Positions 17,991 to 27,920 are shown, numbered from the stretch's first letter. The stretch: DNA of 64,000 nt from M3007 sp965249785 (GCA_965249785.1 CBDFMU010000046.1:1-64000), one strand, 5' to 3'. The notes: a model not told the origin generated them from the letters alone. Numbers and translations: made by a program.

Positions 17991-19382
17991 CTATTTCTTA
18001 ATCCACAGTGCCGGATCAAGTCGCTCCTTCTGGTTCCACAGCTCGAAATGCAGCTCAGAAGTACCAGTGATGACATTGTCGCTCACCCGACCAATGGGCT
18101 GACGGGATTTTACCTGATCGTCTTTATGCAGGCTGGTTTCGCTCAGGTTGGAATACACCGTGTAGTAGGCCCCATGCTGCAAAATGACCGTATAATCATG
18201 CCCGGGAATGAACTGTACGCCCGCCACTCGCCCGGCATAAACGGCGTACACCAAAGCAGATTCTTCAGTACGAATGTCCACGCCGTTGTTGGTAATTTCG
18301 ATGTTTTTCAGGGTAGGGTGTTTCTGCCGCCCAAACCCACGGGCAATAAATCCCCCTTCCACTGGCCAGGGCAGTTGGCCACGTTTTTGCAGAAAATCCC
18401 TGGTAAAATTCGCTTCGGACACCACGGCAACGTTGGCGGCCGCCGTAGAGACATCCGATTTGGCCGCTATGGGCGGTGAAGTGGCAGGAGCGGTGGTAGT
18501 CGTCGGTTTTTCAGCAACTGGCGGTGGCGTGAGGGGTTTGGCCCTGGCTTTTCGGGCTTCTTCCACGCTCTTCCGCACTTCTTCCGCAATCACTTTCTCG
18601 ATGGCCTGATTCAGCACTTCCCGCGTCGCTTCTTTCTTTTCCAGGTCGGCTTTGAGGCGTTTTTCGTCTTTGGTGAGGGCCTGCACGATGAGGTCTTTGG
18701 CCTGCATTTCATGGGTCAATATTTCCTGTTGGGATTGGATGGACGTTTGCAATTCCGCTTTTTTGGCGCGGGTTTCGGCCAGCGCAGCAATGCGTTGCTG
18801 GAGTGCCAGGCGCGTGTTGGCAATAGCGGCAGCCTGATTTCTGCGGTATTGGTCGTATTTGCGTAGAAAAAGCCAGCGTCGGAAAGCCTGATTCAGGCTT
18901 TCCGCAGAAAGTAAGAATAGCAGTGGATTGGTCAGCATTTTGCGCCGAAAAGCGTGACGTACCAGTTGGCCATACTCTATTTGCATCCGCGACAGATCGG
19001 CATTGAGCGCATCTATCTGCACGTTGCTCCCCAGAATACCGTTGTCGGCGTTCGTGATTTCGTCGGCGATGGTACCTACCAGTTTTTGTCGGCTGCCGAT
19101 CTGATCTTGCAGCGTCACATAGCGATCATAAGTAGCTTCCCGGGTCTGGGTGGTTTTTTGCAACAATTTATCGGTTACCTGAATATCGCGGATGAGTTGT
19201 TTGCGCTTCTCTTCCAGGTCTTTTTTGGTCTGGCCAAAACTGACCAACGGACCCAGCAGTGCGCATACCACCAGCAGCAGCGGCCAACAACGGCCCAATA
19301 ATGACTGGATGAATGCCAGACTTCCTTTACGGTGTGCGTTGGTAGTGGCTGGGAATTTCAAAGCGAATCGGTTTTGAAACAT
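17991..19382 (-). CDS. EnvC-type murein hydrolase activator (degenerate LytM/M23 domain)
   Basis: Signal peptide (WPLLLVVCALLGPLVSFGQ), a long coiled coil (about residues 45-270, with KKDLEEKRKQLIRDIQ at its start), a proline/threonine-rich linker and a C-terminal LytM domain. The zinc ligands are largely lost: TNNGVDI replaces the usual HxGxDI and VYSNL replaces the usual YAHL, although ELHFEL keeps its histidine. This is what EnvC/NlpD-type activators look like: they switch on cell-wall amidases at the septum instead of cutting peptidoglycan. The ATG at 19382 (MFQNRF) overlaps the DUF4292 gene by 56 bp; an in-frame upstream start is less likely. It is last in the TPR - DUF4292 - EnvC order common in Bacteroidota. 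Confidence 0.85.
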   Translation of the reverse strand: MFQNRFALKFPATTNAHRKGSLAFIQSLLGRCWPLLLVVCALLGPLVSFGQTKKDLEEKRKQLIRDIQVTDKLLQKTTQTREATYDRYVTLQDQIGSRQKLVGTIADEITNADNGILGSNVQIDALNADLSRMQIEYGQLVRHAFRRKMLTNPLLFLLSAESLNQAFRRWLFLRKYDQYRRNQAAAIANTRLALQQRIAALAETRAKKAELQTSIQSQQEILTHEMQAKDLIVQALTKDEKRLKADLEKKEATREVLNQAIEKVIAEEVRKSVEEARKARAKPLTPPPVAEKPTTTTAPATSPPIAAKSDVSTAAANVAVVSEANFTRDFLQKRGQLPWPVEGGFIARGFGRQKHPTLKNIEITNNGVDIRTEESALVYAVYAGRVAGVQFIPGHDYTVILQHGAYYTVYSNLSETSLHKDDQVKSRQPIGRVSDNVITGTSELHFELWNQKERLDPALWIKK

Positions 19383-20139
19383 TGATCTCGATATCAGAAA
19401 GTTCGAGGTTAATCTGCATCTGGCCAGTCTCCGGGCTGGATGCACTTACCTGGCGAAGGTACGGAAAGAGTCCCGCGACGGGCAAATTTTTGTATTGATC
19501 GAAGTCCAGGGTAATACTGCGGGCATCTTTGGCTTGCGAAAATGTCTCGTGGCGCAGCAAAAACGAGCCTTCTTCCACCCGATAATCTACACCATATTGC
19601 ACATCGGAACCGCTCAGTCGGTGCAGGCCATCCTGAATATCGCTTTTCAGCACCAGGTCGGGGATGATCCAGGCTTTGGCCAAAATTACGGCCTGCAACA
19701 AATCGAAACCAGCGGGCAAATTGTATTCGCGTTGCAACGATTCCAGTCCCCGGGCAGTGTAGGTTTTGTTGAGCCGATTGAGTACAAATACCGAATCCGG
19801 GGTAATTAAAGCGCGGACTGCCTCCAAGCCGAATTTGCGGACGTTCACCCACAGCGCACTGTCGCGCACCCAGATCAGGTTGGCACTTGCTTCAATAGAC
19901 TGCCCATCGCCTTCCACAAAAATGCGGGCTTTGGCATTCAGCCGTTGCACCCCGGAGACATCTTTTGCCTGTAGTTTTTTAGTCAAAAAACTGACCGAAC
20001 GGACTTCGGTAGCGGGTTTGGCCACCGCGTTTTCAGGGTGATGTTTGCAACCAGTTTCCTTGGCAGAAATCAATAGAAAGCTGCCCAAAAAACCAGTCAC
20101 CCATATCAACATCGCCCGCGTATTTTTATTCATCATCAT
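19327..20139 (-). CDS. DUF4292 domain protein
   Basis: A 270-residue protein with an N-terminal hydrophobic segment and a cysteine (LISAKETGCKHH) that could be a lipidation site. The body matches DUF4292: FLTKKLQAKDVSGVQRLNAKARIFVEG, RDSALWVNVRKFGLEAVRALITPDSV and a late TLDFDQYKNLPVAGLFPYLRQV. The fold is probably LolA/LolB-like beta sheet, suggesting a role in lipoprotein or envelope maintenance (inference). It overlaps the TPR gene by 14 bp upstream and EnvC downstream, so the three form one operon. Confidence 0.82.
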   Translation of the reverse strand: MMMNKNTRAMLIWVTGFLGSFLLISAKETGCKHHPENAVAKPATEVRSVSFLTKKLQAKDVSGVQRLNAKARIFVEGDGQSIEASANLIWVRDSALWVNVRKFGLEAVRALITPDSVFVLNRLNKTYTARGLESLQREYNLPAGFDLLQAVILAKAWIIPDLVLKSDIQDGLHRLSGSDVQYGVDYRVEEGSFLLRHETFSQAKDARSITLDFDQYKNLPVAGLFPYLRQVSASSPETGQMQINLELSDIEINVSKPIRFEIPSHYQRTP

Positions 20140-20449
20140 CAGAGAGGTTCAGTTTTGCGCCAGCCAGTTCGCTCAAAGCGTGTGCATCGCCCGCCTGACG
20201 CGCCACTGCCATGCCTGCCCGATAGGTAGCGATGGCCGACGTTTCCTGGCCGGTTTGTTCGTAGAGTTTGCCTAAATGGTAGTACAAGCCGACGTAATTC
20301 GCATCCGTCGCGCGGAGTTGTTCGTAATAATGCAGGGCCTGCGCCAGATCGCCCTGCTTCTCCTGCTCCTTCGCAAGAGCAAATAATATAAAGGTATCAC
20401 TGGGGGTAGCCTCCAGCAATTGGAGCAGGTAGGCCAGTCGTTGGGTCAT
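20126..20449 (-). CDS. Small TPR protein
   Basis: A 107-residue protein made of about two and a half TPR units (FILFALAKEQEKQGDLAQAL, then LYYHLGKLYEQTGQETSAIA). No signal peptide is seen, so probably cytosolic. First gene of the TPR - DUF4292 - EnvC operon; likely a protein-contact module with no known partner. Confidence 0.75.
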   Translation of the reverse strand: MTQRLAYLLQLLEATPSDTFILFALAKEQEKQGDLAQALHYYEQLRATDANYVGLYYHLGKLYEQTGQETSAIATYRAGMAVARQAGDAHALSELAGAKLNLSDDDE

Positions 20450-20582
20450 GCAGATTTTTTTTCTGTGAACGACTAAGCCGTTCGGTTGTTATTGGCACAG
20501 TGAAACTTCATAAGTAAATGGGCAAAACTGCAACAGGCAAATTGGCAATGACACCCAACACAGTACGCAAAATTTAGACTAA

Positions 20583-20714
20583 ATGCGAATCATGGGTTTG
20601 GCTGAGAAGTATGTTGAATGTCAAGTACTTAGACCTGTCAGGTTTTTGAAACCTGACAGGTCTGGTCGCTAACCACCTGAAAATCAGTATCCATTTTTAA
20701 CCCATGATTCGCAT
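20583..20714. repeat. Nested palindrome (132 bp)
   Basis: Outer arms ATGCGAATCATGGGTT (20583-20598) and AACCCATGATTCGCAT (20699-20714) are perfect 16-bp reverse complements. The centre holds a hairpin at 20631-20663 with arm AGACCTGTCAGGTTT, nearly the same core as the hairpin at 9668-9701. It sits between the divergent TPR operon and etfB. Confidence 0.75.
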
Positions 20715-20770
20715 ACTAAACTAATTTTAATGAACTACTTATGAAGTTTTCCATTTGCACGGACACTAGC

Positions 20771-20778
20771 TACCTTTG
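20771..20778 (+). promoter_or_regulatory. Candidate -7 box upstream of etfB
   Basis: TACCTTTG matches TAnnTTTG, with a TTTG 13 bp upstream (shorter than usual spacing). The etfB ATG is about 170 bp downstream, so this would give a long leader. Confidence 0.25.
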
Positions 20779-20945
20779 CGCGCCCAAAAGTAAGTCACCT
20801 CTGCCAAAGGGCAAAAAAGCAAAAGCCAAGCGGCAAAAAGAACGAAGCTTTGGCTTTGCTGGAATATATTCCCCAGTACGGGAGAGGAAGGGAGCGAGGG
20901 AGTTGGAGGAACTTTTTAGGCAAAATTATTGAAACTTATTGATCC

Positions 20946-21686
20946 ATGAAATTTCTCGTTTGCATTAGTCAAACTCCCGATACGACGGCGAAAATCACCT
21001 TCAGCGCCGACGGTAAGGAACTTAATACCGCCGGGGTGCAATTTATCATGAATCCCTACGACGAATGGTATGCTCTGGTCCGCGCCTGCGAACTGCGTGA
21101 AACGCTGGGCGGCACAGTGGTTGCCCTGAATGTCGGTCCAGCCACCAACGAAACCACCATTCGTAAGGCGCTGGCTATCGGTGCCGACGAAGCCGTGCGC
21201 ATCGAGGCCAATCCAAAAAGCGCGGCTTTTGTGGCCAAACAGATCGCCGAATATGCGCGCAGCCAAAATTTCGATATCGTCTTTTTGGGCAAGGAAACCA
21301 TTGACTACAACGGCTCTGAAGTAGGCGCGATGCTAGCGGAGCAGCTCGATATGCCTTACGTCAGCTACGCCAGCAAACTCGACCTGAACGGCAACACTGC
21401 GACGCTCGAGCGCGATATAGAAGGCGGCGTGGAAGTGCTGGAAGTAGACCTGCCCTTCGTGGTTAGTGCCGCCAAAGGTATGGCCGAACAGCGTATTCCG
21501 AATATGAAGGGTATTATGACCGCGCGCAGCAAACCTTTACAGGTAATCCAGCCCATCGCCGTGGAAGAGGCGGTCAGCACTGTGCAGTTCACGTTGCCGC
21601 CGCCCAAAGCCGGGGTGAAAATGATCGCGCCCGATCAAATGGATGAACTGGTGCGGCTGTTGCACGAGGAAGCGAAGGTGATTTAG
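20946..21686 (+). CDS. etfB: Electron transfer flavoprotein, beta subunit
   Basis: A 246-residue protein, normal for EtfB. KFLVCISQTPDTTAKI, FIMNPYDEWYALVRA, the ALAIGADEAVRI helix and FLGKETIDYNGSEVGAMLAEQLD are family landmarks; the last surrounds the AMP site. With EtfA it carries electrons from acyl-CoA dehydrogenases to the respiratory chain via FAD. etfA follows 158 bp later, separated by a repeat element, so the pair is looser than usual. Confidence 0.95.
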   Translation: MKFLVCISQTPDTTAKITFSADGKELNTAGVQFIMNPYDEWYALVRACELRETLGGTVVALNVGPATNETTIRKALAIGADEAVRIEANPKSAAFVAKQIAEYARSQNFDIVFLGKETIDYNGSEVGAMLAEQLDMPYVSYASKLDLNGNTATLERDIEGGVEVLEVDLPFVVSAAKGMAEQRIPNMKGIMTARSKPLQVIQPIAVEEAVSTVQFTLPPPKAGVKMIAPDQMDELVRLLHEEAKVI

Positions 21687-21689
21687 GTT

Positions 21690-21842
21690 AGTTATGAGTT
21701 ATGAGTTATGAGTTGTGAGTTATTGCTCATGATTTCTGGCTCATGCGAATTAAGTAACAGGGATTGCCAGTTATTCATAATGGGCTGAAAACAACACTTT
21801 ATGTTATTCGGCCCATAACTTATAACTCATAACTCATAACTC
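21690..21842. repeat. GAGTTAT-type inverted bracket repeat between etfB and etfA
   Basis: Three or four ATGAGTT units begin 4 bp after the etfB stop, and reverse-complement units (ATAACTC) end just before the etfA ATG. About 90 bp lie between them. The same 7-bp unit pair occurs at 38936-39178. Confidence 0.75.
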
Positions 21843-21844
21843 AA

Positions 21845-22807
21845 ATGGTTTTGGTATTTGCGGAAGCTCCGCGCGGACATTTCAAAAAGACGGCTTTCGA
21901 GGCTGTGACCTACGGAAAAAAAGTAGCGGATATGCTTGGCACTTCCTGCATCGCCGTGACGCTGGGTAGCCATGTAACTGGTGCCGAGGAACTCGGGCGT
22001 TACGGGGCCAGCCGGGTACTTTGCATTGCCGATGCTGCACTGGATAATGTTGATAGTCAGTCTTATAGCAATGCGCTGGCCGAAATAGCCCAGCAAAACA
22101 AGGCGACGGTCATCATCCTGAGCCACACCTCTACTGGCAAAGCCATCGCAGGTCGCCTGTCCGTCCGCTTGAATGCGGGTTTGGTGTCGGGTGTCAATAG
22201 CCTGCCTACGGTGCAAGGCAATAGTCTGCACGTAAAAAAATCGGTCTTTTCCGGTAAGGCTATCGCCGAATACGATATTCACAGCGAGGTGAAAATCATT
22301 TCTCTGCTGGGCAATGCTGTGCGCCCCGAAAGCACGGGCCAGCCGACCACGGTCGAAACAGTATCGGTCAAAGCCGGTACGGGTCGTATTCGCGTGAAAG
22401 AAGTAAAGACCATAGAGGGTATTGTGCCGTTGCCGGAAGCCGAAATCGTAGTGTCTGCCGGGCGCGGCATGAAAGGCCCCGAAAACTGGGGCATTGTGGA
22501 AGATTTGGCGGCGACGCTCGGTGCTACGACGGCCTGTTCGCGTCCCGTAGCGGATAGCCATTGGCGACCGCACCACGAGCACGTGGGCCAGACGGGGATC
22601 GCGATTCGCCCCAATCTGTACATTGCTATCGGCATCAGCGGAGCCATTCAGCACCTGGCGGGCGTGAATAACTCGAAGAAAATTGTAGTGATCAATAAAG
22701 ACCCCGAAGCACCTTTTTTCAAGGCAGCGGACTATGGCGTGGTCGGCGATTTGTTTGAAATTGTCCCGCGCCTGAACGAGGCACTGAAAAAATTTAAAGG
22801 GCAATAA
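21845..22807 (+). CDS. etfA: Electron transfer flavoprotein, alpha subunit
   Basis: A 320-residue protein with the EtfA FAD-binding region SAGRGMKGPENWGIVEDLA, CSRPVADSHWRPHHEHVGQT and GIAIRPNLYIAIGISGAIQH, ending DYGVVGDLFEIVPRLNEAL. It binds the FAD that accepts electrons from dehydrogenases. The start is the first ATG after the repeat block. Partner of the preceding etfB; shared regulation depends on read-through across the repeat. Confidence 0.95.
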   Translation: MVLVFAEAPRGHFKKTAFEAVTYGKKVADMLGTSCIAVTLGSHVTGAEELGRYGASRVLCIADAALDNVDSQSYSNALAEIAQQNKATVIILSHTSTGKAIAGRLSVRLNAGLVSGVNSLPTVQGNSLHVKKSVFSGKAIAEYDIHSEVKIISLLGNAVRPESTGQPTTVETVSVKAGTGRIRVKEVKTIEGIVPLPEAEIVVSAGRGMKGPENWGIVEDLAATLGATTACSRPVADSHWRPHHEHVGQTGIAIRPNLYIAIGISGAIQHLAGVNNSKKIVVINKDPEAPFFKAADYGVVGDLFEIVPRLNEALKKFKGQ

Positions 22808-22861
22808 AAGAAGGGGCAAAAAGCAATAGGGCAAAGGGCAGAAAACCTGATCTCAAGTGCT

Positions 22862-22901
22862 CCTCCCTGTACCCTCCCCCTTTACGGGGAGTAGGAGGGG
22901 G
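22862..22901. repeat. GC-rich palindromic repeat
   Basis: CTCCCCC, TTTAC, GGGGAG forms a short hairpin within a C-then-G-rich stretch after etfA. A related C7...G7 palindrome occurs inside the STAND gene near 35.03 kb. Confidence 0.5.
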
Positions 22902-22959
22902 CTAAAAGCAAGGGGCAGGGCTCCCTGAAAAGTCAAAGCCGCCAATTAAATTTTTCTTT

Positions 22960-22967
22960 TAATTTTG
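22960..22967 (+). promoter_or_regulatory. Candidate -7 box for the bifunctional nuclease gene
   Basis: TAATTTTG matches TAnnTTTG and ends 34 bp before the ATG at 23002. Confidence 0.4.
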
Positions 22968-23001
22968 CAACCCTAAAACGCGAAAAGCATAATTTTTTGG
23001 T

Positions 23002-23595
23002 ATGAAACGTATAGAATTGGACATAGTGGCTCTCTCGCATAGCATGACGCAATCGCATAATTATGCGGTGGTGTTGGGCGAACGCCGTGGACAACGCCGG
23101 TTGCCGATCGTGATTGGCAGCTTTGAGGCGCAGGCCATCGCCGTAGCTATGGAACGCATGGTCCCCAATCGTCCGCTGACGCACGACTTGTTCAAAAGCG
23201 CGCTCGACACCTTTGAGATCAAGTTGAAAGAAGTCGTGATCAACAACTTGCTGGATGGTATTTTTTACGCCCGGCTGGTTTGTGTCCGCGCCGGGGAAGT
23301 CTTTGAAATTGATTCCCGCACGTCCGACGCGATTGCGATGGCGGTGCGTTTTGAGTGCCCGATTTTTACCTACGATTTTATTCTGGAAGCCGCCGGGGTG
23401 CTGCTCGAAGATCAGGAAGACGGCGGCGTAGGGCGTATTGGCACTTCTATTCCCGCCAATATGGACAGCGATACCATCGAAACCTATTCCAAAGACGCGC
23501 TGCAACGCCGTCTACAGGAAGTGCTGGAAGCAGAAGACTATGAAATGGCAGCCAAAATCCGTGATGAGATGAAACGGCGCGAAGCGAAGGATTAG
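23002..23595 (+). CDS. Bifunctional nuclease (DUF151/BFN) with C-terminal UVR motif
   Basis: A 197-residue protein. Residues 1-140 are the DUF151 domain: YAVVLGERRGQRRLPIVIGSFEAQAIA, then RPLTHDLF and the acidic IDSRTSDAIAMAVRF. Residues about 165-195 are a UVR motif (LQRRLQEVLEAEDYEMAAKIRDE), as in UvrB/UvrC. DUF151 proteins have been reported to have RNase/DNase activity; the UVR motif would mediate protein contacts. It has its own candidate promoter and is not obviously tied to etfAB. Confidence 0.88.
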   Translation: MKRIELDIVALSHSMTQSHNYAVVLGERRGQRRLPIVIGSFEAQAIAVAMERMVPNRPLTHDLFKSALDTFEIKLKEVVINNLLDGIFYARLVCVRAGEVFEIDSRTSDAIAMAVRFECPIFTYDFILEAAGVLLEDQEDGGVGRIGTSIPANMDSDTIETYSKDALQRRLQEVLEAEDYEMAAKIRDEMKRREAKD

Positions 23596-23650
23596 ATGGC
23601 AGTGAGTTTAGACTGACCTCCTTCGCCTAAAAAGGCTATGGCGGTCAAGG

Positions 23651-23740
23651 GTTTAGAAAGTTTAAAAGGGTGTAGTTTTTTGATCCTCAATAAGGTACAT
23701 TTCATCTTTGTTCAAAGCCCCTCTGCATTGACTATAAATT
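23651..23740. repeat. 90-bp dispersed repeat, copy 1
   Basis: Starts with GTTTAGAAAG and continues through TTGATCCTCAATAAGG, ACATTTCATCTTTGTTCAAA and GCATTGACTAT. A second, clearly homologous copy lies at 39031-39120. Confidence 0.75.
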
Positions 23741-23857
23741 GATAATCAGATAATGTTTTGACTAGCAATAGGTTGCATTATAATTATTAAACCTGCGCCA
23801 CTCCGAAAATTCGGGGTGGCGCAGGTCGTTATGGCAATAATAAAACTCGCTCGTGCA

Positions 23858-26800
23858 TCATCGCTGCACCACGAATCGCTGCACTTCCCGCTGCCCATGC
23901 TCGGCACGCACTTCCAGGAAATAAAGCCCATTGACCAAAATAGCTGGCAAATGCAGGGCCTGCGGCAAATCATCGGCTACCACAGTTTGGGATTGCTGCA
24001 ACTGCCCCTGGGCATTAAAGACTTGTAAACCAACCTTTTGGCCAGCCCAAGCAGACAGATCGGCAAAAAGCAAGCCATCTGTTGGATTGGGAAATATGGA
24101 CAGCGGTTTGGTTGCCCGCTCCGCACCCGGGCCGGAGCTCGCATTTGAGTAGGGCTGCACCGGACAGTTGAAGGTGTTCAAAATAGCGAAGTAAGACTGG
24201 TTGTTGGCCAATTTAGTCGTTACGCGGATGTAATTAATTGTACTCTGTTGCGGCAATTTATAAGTGAATATGTCCGCTAAGCCCGACTGCAGCAAAGTGC
24301 CGGGCTGCGCTTTGAACTGAATTGAATAAAACGGCGAGAAGTTAGGATTTTGTACCAGATAGCTGCGGCCACTCGCTGCGGTGAAGACCGATCCATTCGT
24401 CGGAGCGACCGCCACTACCCCATTGGGGAGTTCAAAGGTGGTGTATAACACGGCGTCCGAGCAATTATTTATTACCCGAATGGTGTAGCGACGGTTACCA
24501 ATGCTGTCGAGCTTGATGTAAAGCAATTCATAGCGGATACAGCCATTGACCTTCGCATCGCAGGGAGGTATTTGTTCGGCTACCTGCACCCGAAAGCAGC
24601 AAGTGTCGCTATTGCCGCAGGCATCCGTGACGCGGTAACATACTTCGGTCGCACCCAATGGGAAAAGATTGCCGCCCGGCACATTGGTCAGCAGGGTAAA
24701 ATTCAAGGCGCCACCCGGGCAGGTAGTCTCTGCCGTGGGCAAGGTATAATCTACTATTGCCAGCGTATCTCCTACTGGTATTTCTACCATAATATCGCTG
24801 GTACAGGCAATACTGACGGCCGTTTGGAGCTGCAAAATGTAAGTCACCAACGTATCGCAGCCGACGGCAGCAGGCACGGTCAGCATGATTGTATCAGGTT
24901 GAGTATAACTAGTGCCGCCCAGCACAACCGTGTCGCCAGGCAAGAATTCGATCACTTCGGTGCGCGTAGGCAAGGGCCTGACCGTTACCTGAAAAGTATC
25001 AGCTGCTGCACAACCAATGCTATTCTGCACCCGTACTATGTAATTAGTAGTCGTATTCGGCTGAATAAGAACGGTTGCGCAAGTGTCACAACTCAGACCC
25101 GCTGCCGGTGTCCAATGGTAAGTGGCAAATCCGGGAACCGTATAAGTCAGGTTTTCGCCGAGACAAATCGTCGTGTCCGCCAGGTGAAGGTTGGCTACGG
25201 AACTAATGTTTACCGTGAAGGTGTCCCGGACGATGCAACCCAGACTGTTTTGCGCCAGCAAACTATAAGTGGTCGTGCTAGTTGGTTGAATCAAGACCGT
25301 GGCGCAAGTGTCACAATTTAAGCCAACCGGCGGGAGTCCATACGTAATTCGCAAATCCCGGAACCGTATAAGTCAGGTTTTCGCCAAGGCAAATCGTCGT
25401 GTCCGCCAGGGAAAGGTCGGCTACGGAACTAATATTTACGGTAAAAGTGTCATTTGCAACACAACCAGCACTGTTTTGCGCCAGCAAACTATAAGTGGTC
25501 GTGCTAGTTGGTTGAATCACGACGGTGGCGCAAGTGTCACAATTCAAGCCAGCCGCCGGGCTCCATACATAAGTATCAAATCCGGGCACACTATAACTCA
25601 CCGTCGCGCCGGGACAAATGATCGTATCGGGAATTTGCAGGTTTTCGACCCTACTTATCGCCACGGTAAACGTATCCGCGACCAGACAGCCACGGCTATT
25701 TTGGGCCAGCAAAATGTAAGTTGTGGTAGCAGTCGGCTGGATAATAACCGTTGCGCAAGTATCGCAATTCAAGCCCGCCGATGGAGTCCACAAATAAGTC
25801 GCAAATCCCGGAACCGTATACTGTACACTCGCGCCGGGACAAATAGTCGTGTCCGCAAGCTGGATATTGGGGAGCGAACTGACGGCTACGGTGAAAGTGT
25901 CGGTAGCGATGCACCCGCTGCTGTTTTGCGCCAGCAAAGTATAAGTTGTGGTCGTATTAGGTTGAATAATGACCGTCGCGCAGGTGTCGCAACTCAGGCT
26001 GCCTGCTGGCATCCACCGATAAGTATCGAATCCGGGGACGCTATAAGTCAGGCTTCCATGGGGACAAATAGTGGTGTCCGCAAGGGAAAGATTGGCCACT
26101 AAACCGACGTTAATCGTAAAAGTGTCGGTCAAAATACAGCCTGCGTTACTTTGCGCCAGCAAACTGTAAGTAGTCGTGGTATTGGATTGAATAATGACCG
26201 TTGCGCAGGTGTCGCAGTCCAGACCCGCCGTCGGGGACCACAAGTAGGAATTGAACCCCGACAAGGTGTAAGTCAGGCTTTGGCCGAGGCAAATACTAAC
26301 ATCCGGGAATTGGGTATCGGCGAGCAGGCTGACCGTCAGCAGCACCGAATCGCGCTGGATGCCTCCGCAACTGTCCACCACTTCTACCCAATATACATCG
26401 GGTACATTCGCACTATAAGTGGAATCCGTAGAGCCATCTTGCCATAGATAACTTACAAAACCGCTCCCCGCATTAAAAATAACGATACTATCCTGGCATA
26501 ATATCACATCGGGACCCAGGTCAAGCGTGTCAGTACAGAGGGACAATTCCACACCCTCACACACGGCTGCGACATTGGCAGTGCCCGGCAAAACGTTATG
26601 TGGTATGTCCAAAAACGGCGTAACTCCGGAATTGACCTGCAAAGTAACTGCAGTATTCGCGAGGGTGGTGAGGGCAGTCATGGTGACTTGCGTAGGCTGC
26701 CAGTACGTGCAATCGCCGCTCATCGTGCCGTCGGCATTAATTTTGGCCAGCAACATCCGGCTGGCACCATTGGTTTGCTCGGTGGTGGCCGTAAAAAACA

Positions 26801-27920
26801 GGCTGTTGCCCAAGGCGACGATCTGCCCTTGCTGCGATTCCGTCTGGGCAAATCCATCGTTCGCGTCGTAGTGTAACTTCCTGGACCACAGAGGATTGCC
26901 ATTTTTGTCTGTCTTCACTACGAACAGACTGCTGCCACTGCTATTGCGGCCCTGCCCATATAATATATAACCGTTCGGCACACTGATGACCTCTTCCGCT
27001 ACCTCATTGGTCCACTCTGCAAGATCGTATTTCCTGGCCCATTCGATGGTGCCGTCGAAATGGTGTTTTTGCAAAAAAAAGGTAGTCGTAGAAAGCGATG
27101 GATCGGTAAGATTTCCGCTGTAAGTAGTAATAATGGAAGTATCATCGATGACCAGGTCGCGTCCACGCAGGCTGGCGCCAGTAGTCAGAGGAGCACCGCT
27201 CAGGCGCGTCCAGAGCGGTGTGATGCCGACGGGTTCCAGGCGGACGAGTGCACTACGAATAAACAGATCGGTGAAGACGCTCATACCGTTGACGGCCCGA
27301 CCTACGGCGTAGAGGGTGGAGTCGTGGGCTACGATAGCATTGAAAGATGCGTTTTTACCCAAATGGTAACGTTTGACCCCCGATACTACCAACGCGCCCG
27401 TATGACGGTCTATTTGCAGGATGATGGCATCGCTGCTAACGGACATGAGTGCCTCCTGGTAAAACACTTCCCCGTAGGCCAGGTAGTTGCCGCCCGGCGA
27501 TTTTTCCAGCAAGCCGCTCAAGGTCGCTACATCATCGTTTAGCGTTCTAGCCCATAAAACGGTATGCGTCAATGGGTTGTAACGAAACACGAACCCACGT
27601 CGCAATTCCTCCACGCCCTGAGTGCCACAGCCCACGATCATGCCTTCCGAATCCACGATCAGTTCCGAAATGTTGTCGAGATTGCTGGTAGCAAAATCAA
27701 GCAAATAAGTGTTAATGACCTGGCCATTGGGAGCAATTTTAAGCAAAACTGTGCGCCCAATGACCACCCCGCCAACGTACAAATTGCCATCGCCTGACGG
27801 GCAAATGGTATAACCGCGCTTGAAATTGGCGATAACTTTTAGAAAAGTATTGTTGGACTGGGCCAATGCAGGGGCCATACAGGCCAGGCAGAATAACACA
27901 CTGAGAAAAAAGGAACGCAT
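23858..27920 (-). CDS. Large secreted T9SS protein with tandem 75-residue Ig-like repeats (frameshifted)
   Basis: One gene of about 1350 codons. It has a signal peptide (FFLSVLFCLACMAPALA), an N-terminal region of about 430 residues resembling beta-propeller/delta-60-type repeats (GYILYGQGRNSSGSSLFVVK), and then six Ig/PKD-like repeats of 75 residues, each with CDTCATV. An HYR-like segment (FPLGATEVCYRVTDACGNSD) and a T9SS type A sorting domain (SIFPNPTDGLLFADLSAW) follow. The DNA repeat period is 225 bp, except for one unit of 226 bp that carries an extra G near 25328 and breaks the frame. Removing it restores WTPAVGLNCDTC. The product would be exported by T9SS and attached to or released from the cell surface; adhesion is inference. 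Confidence 0.85.
25072..26330. repeat. Six tandem 225-bp coding repeats
   Basis: The CDTCATV codons recur at about 25074, 25301, 25527, 25752, 25976 and 26201. Spacing is 225 bp, except 226 between the 25301 and 25527 copies. Repeats encode Ig/PKD-like modules of 75 residues. Confidence 0.85.

Noticed and set aside
17651..20714. Insertion sequence or transposon ends
   Set aside because: The inverted arms enclose only about 130 bp, there is no transposase gene anywhere in the window, and no target-site duplications could be confirmed by eye.
20741..20932. 63-codon open frame before etfB
   Set aside because: Very K/R-rich, no family features, lies in the probable etfB leader.
21827..22834. 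335-codon open frame on the minus strand
   Set aside because: Antisense to etfA over its whole length. etfA is certain, and the shadow has an unnatural H/R/Q-rich composition.
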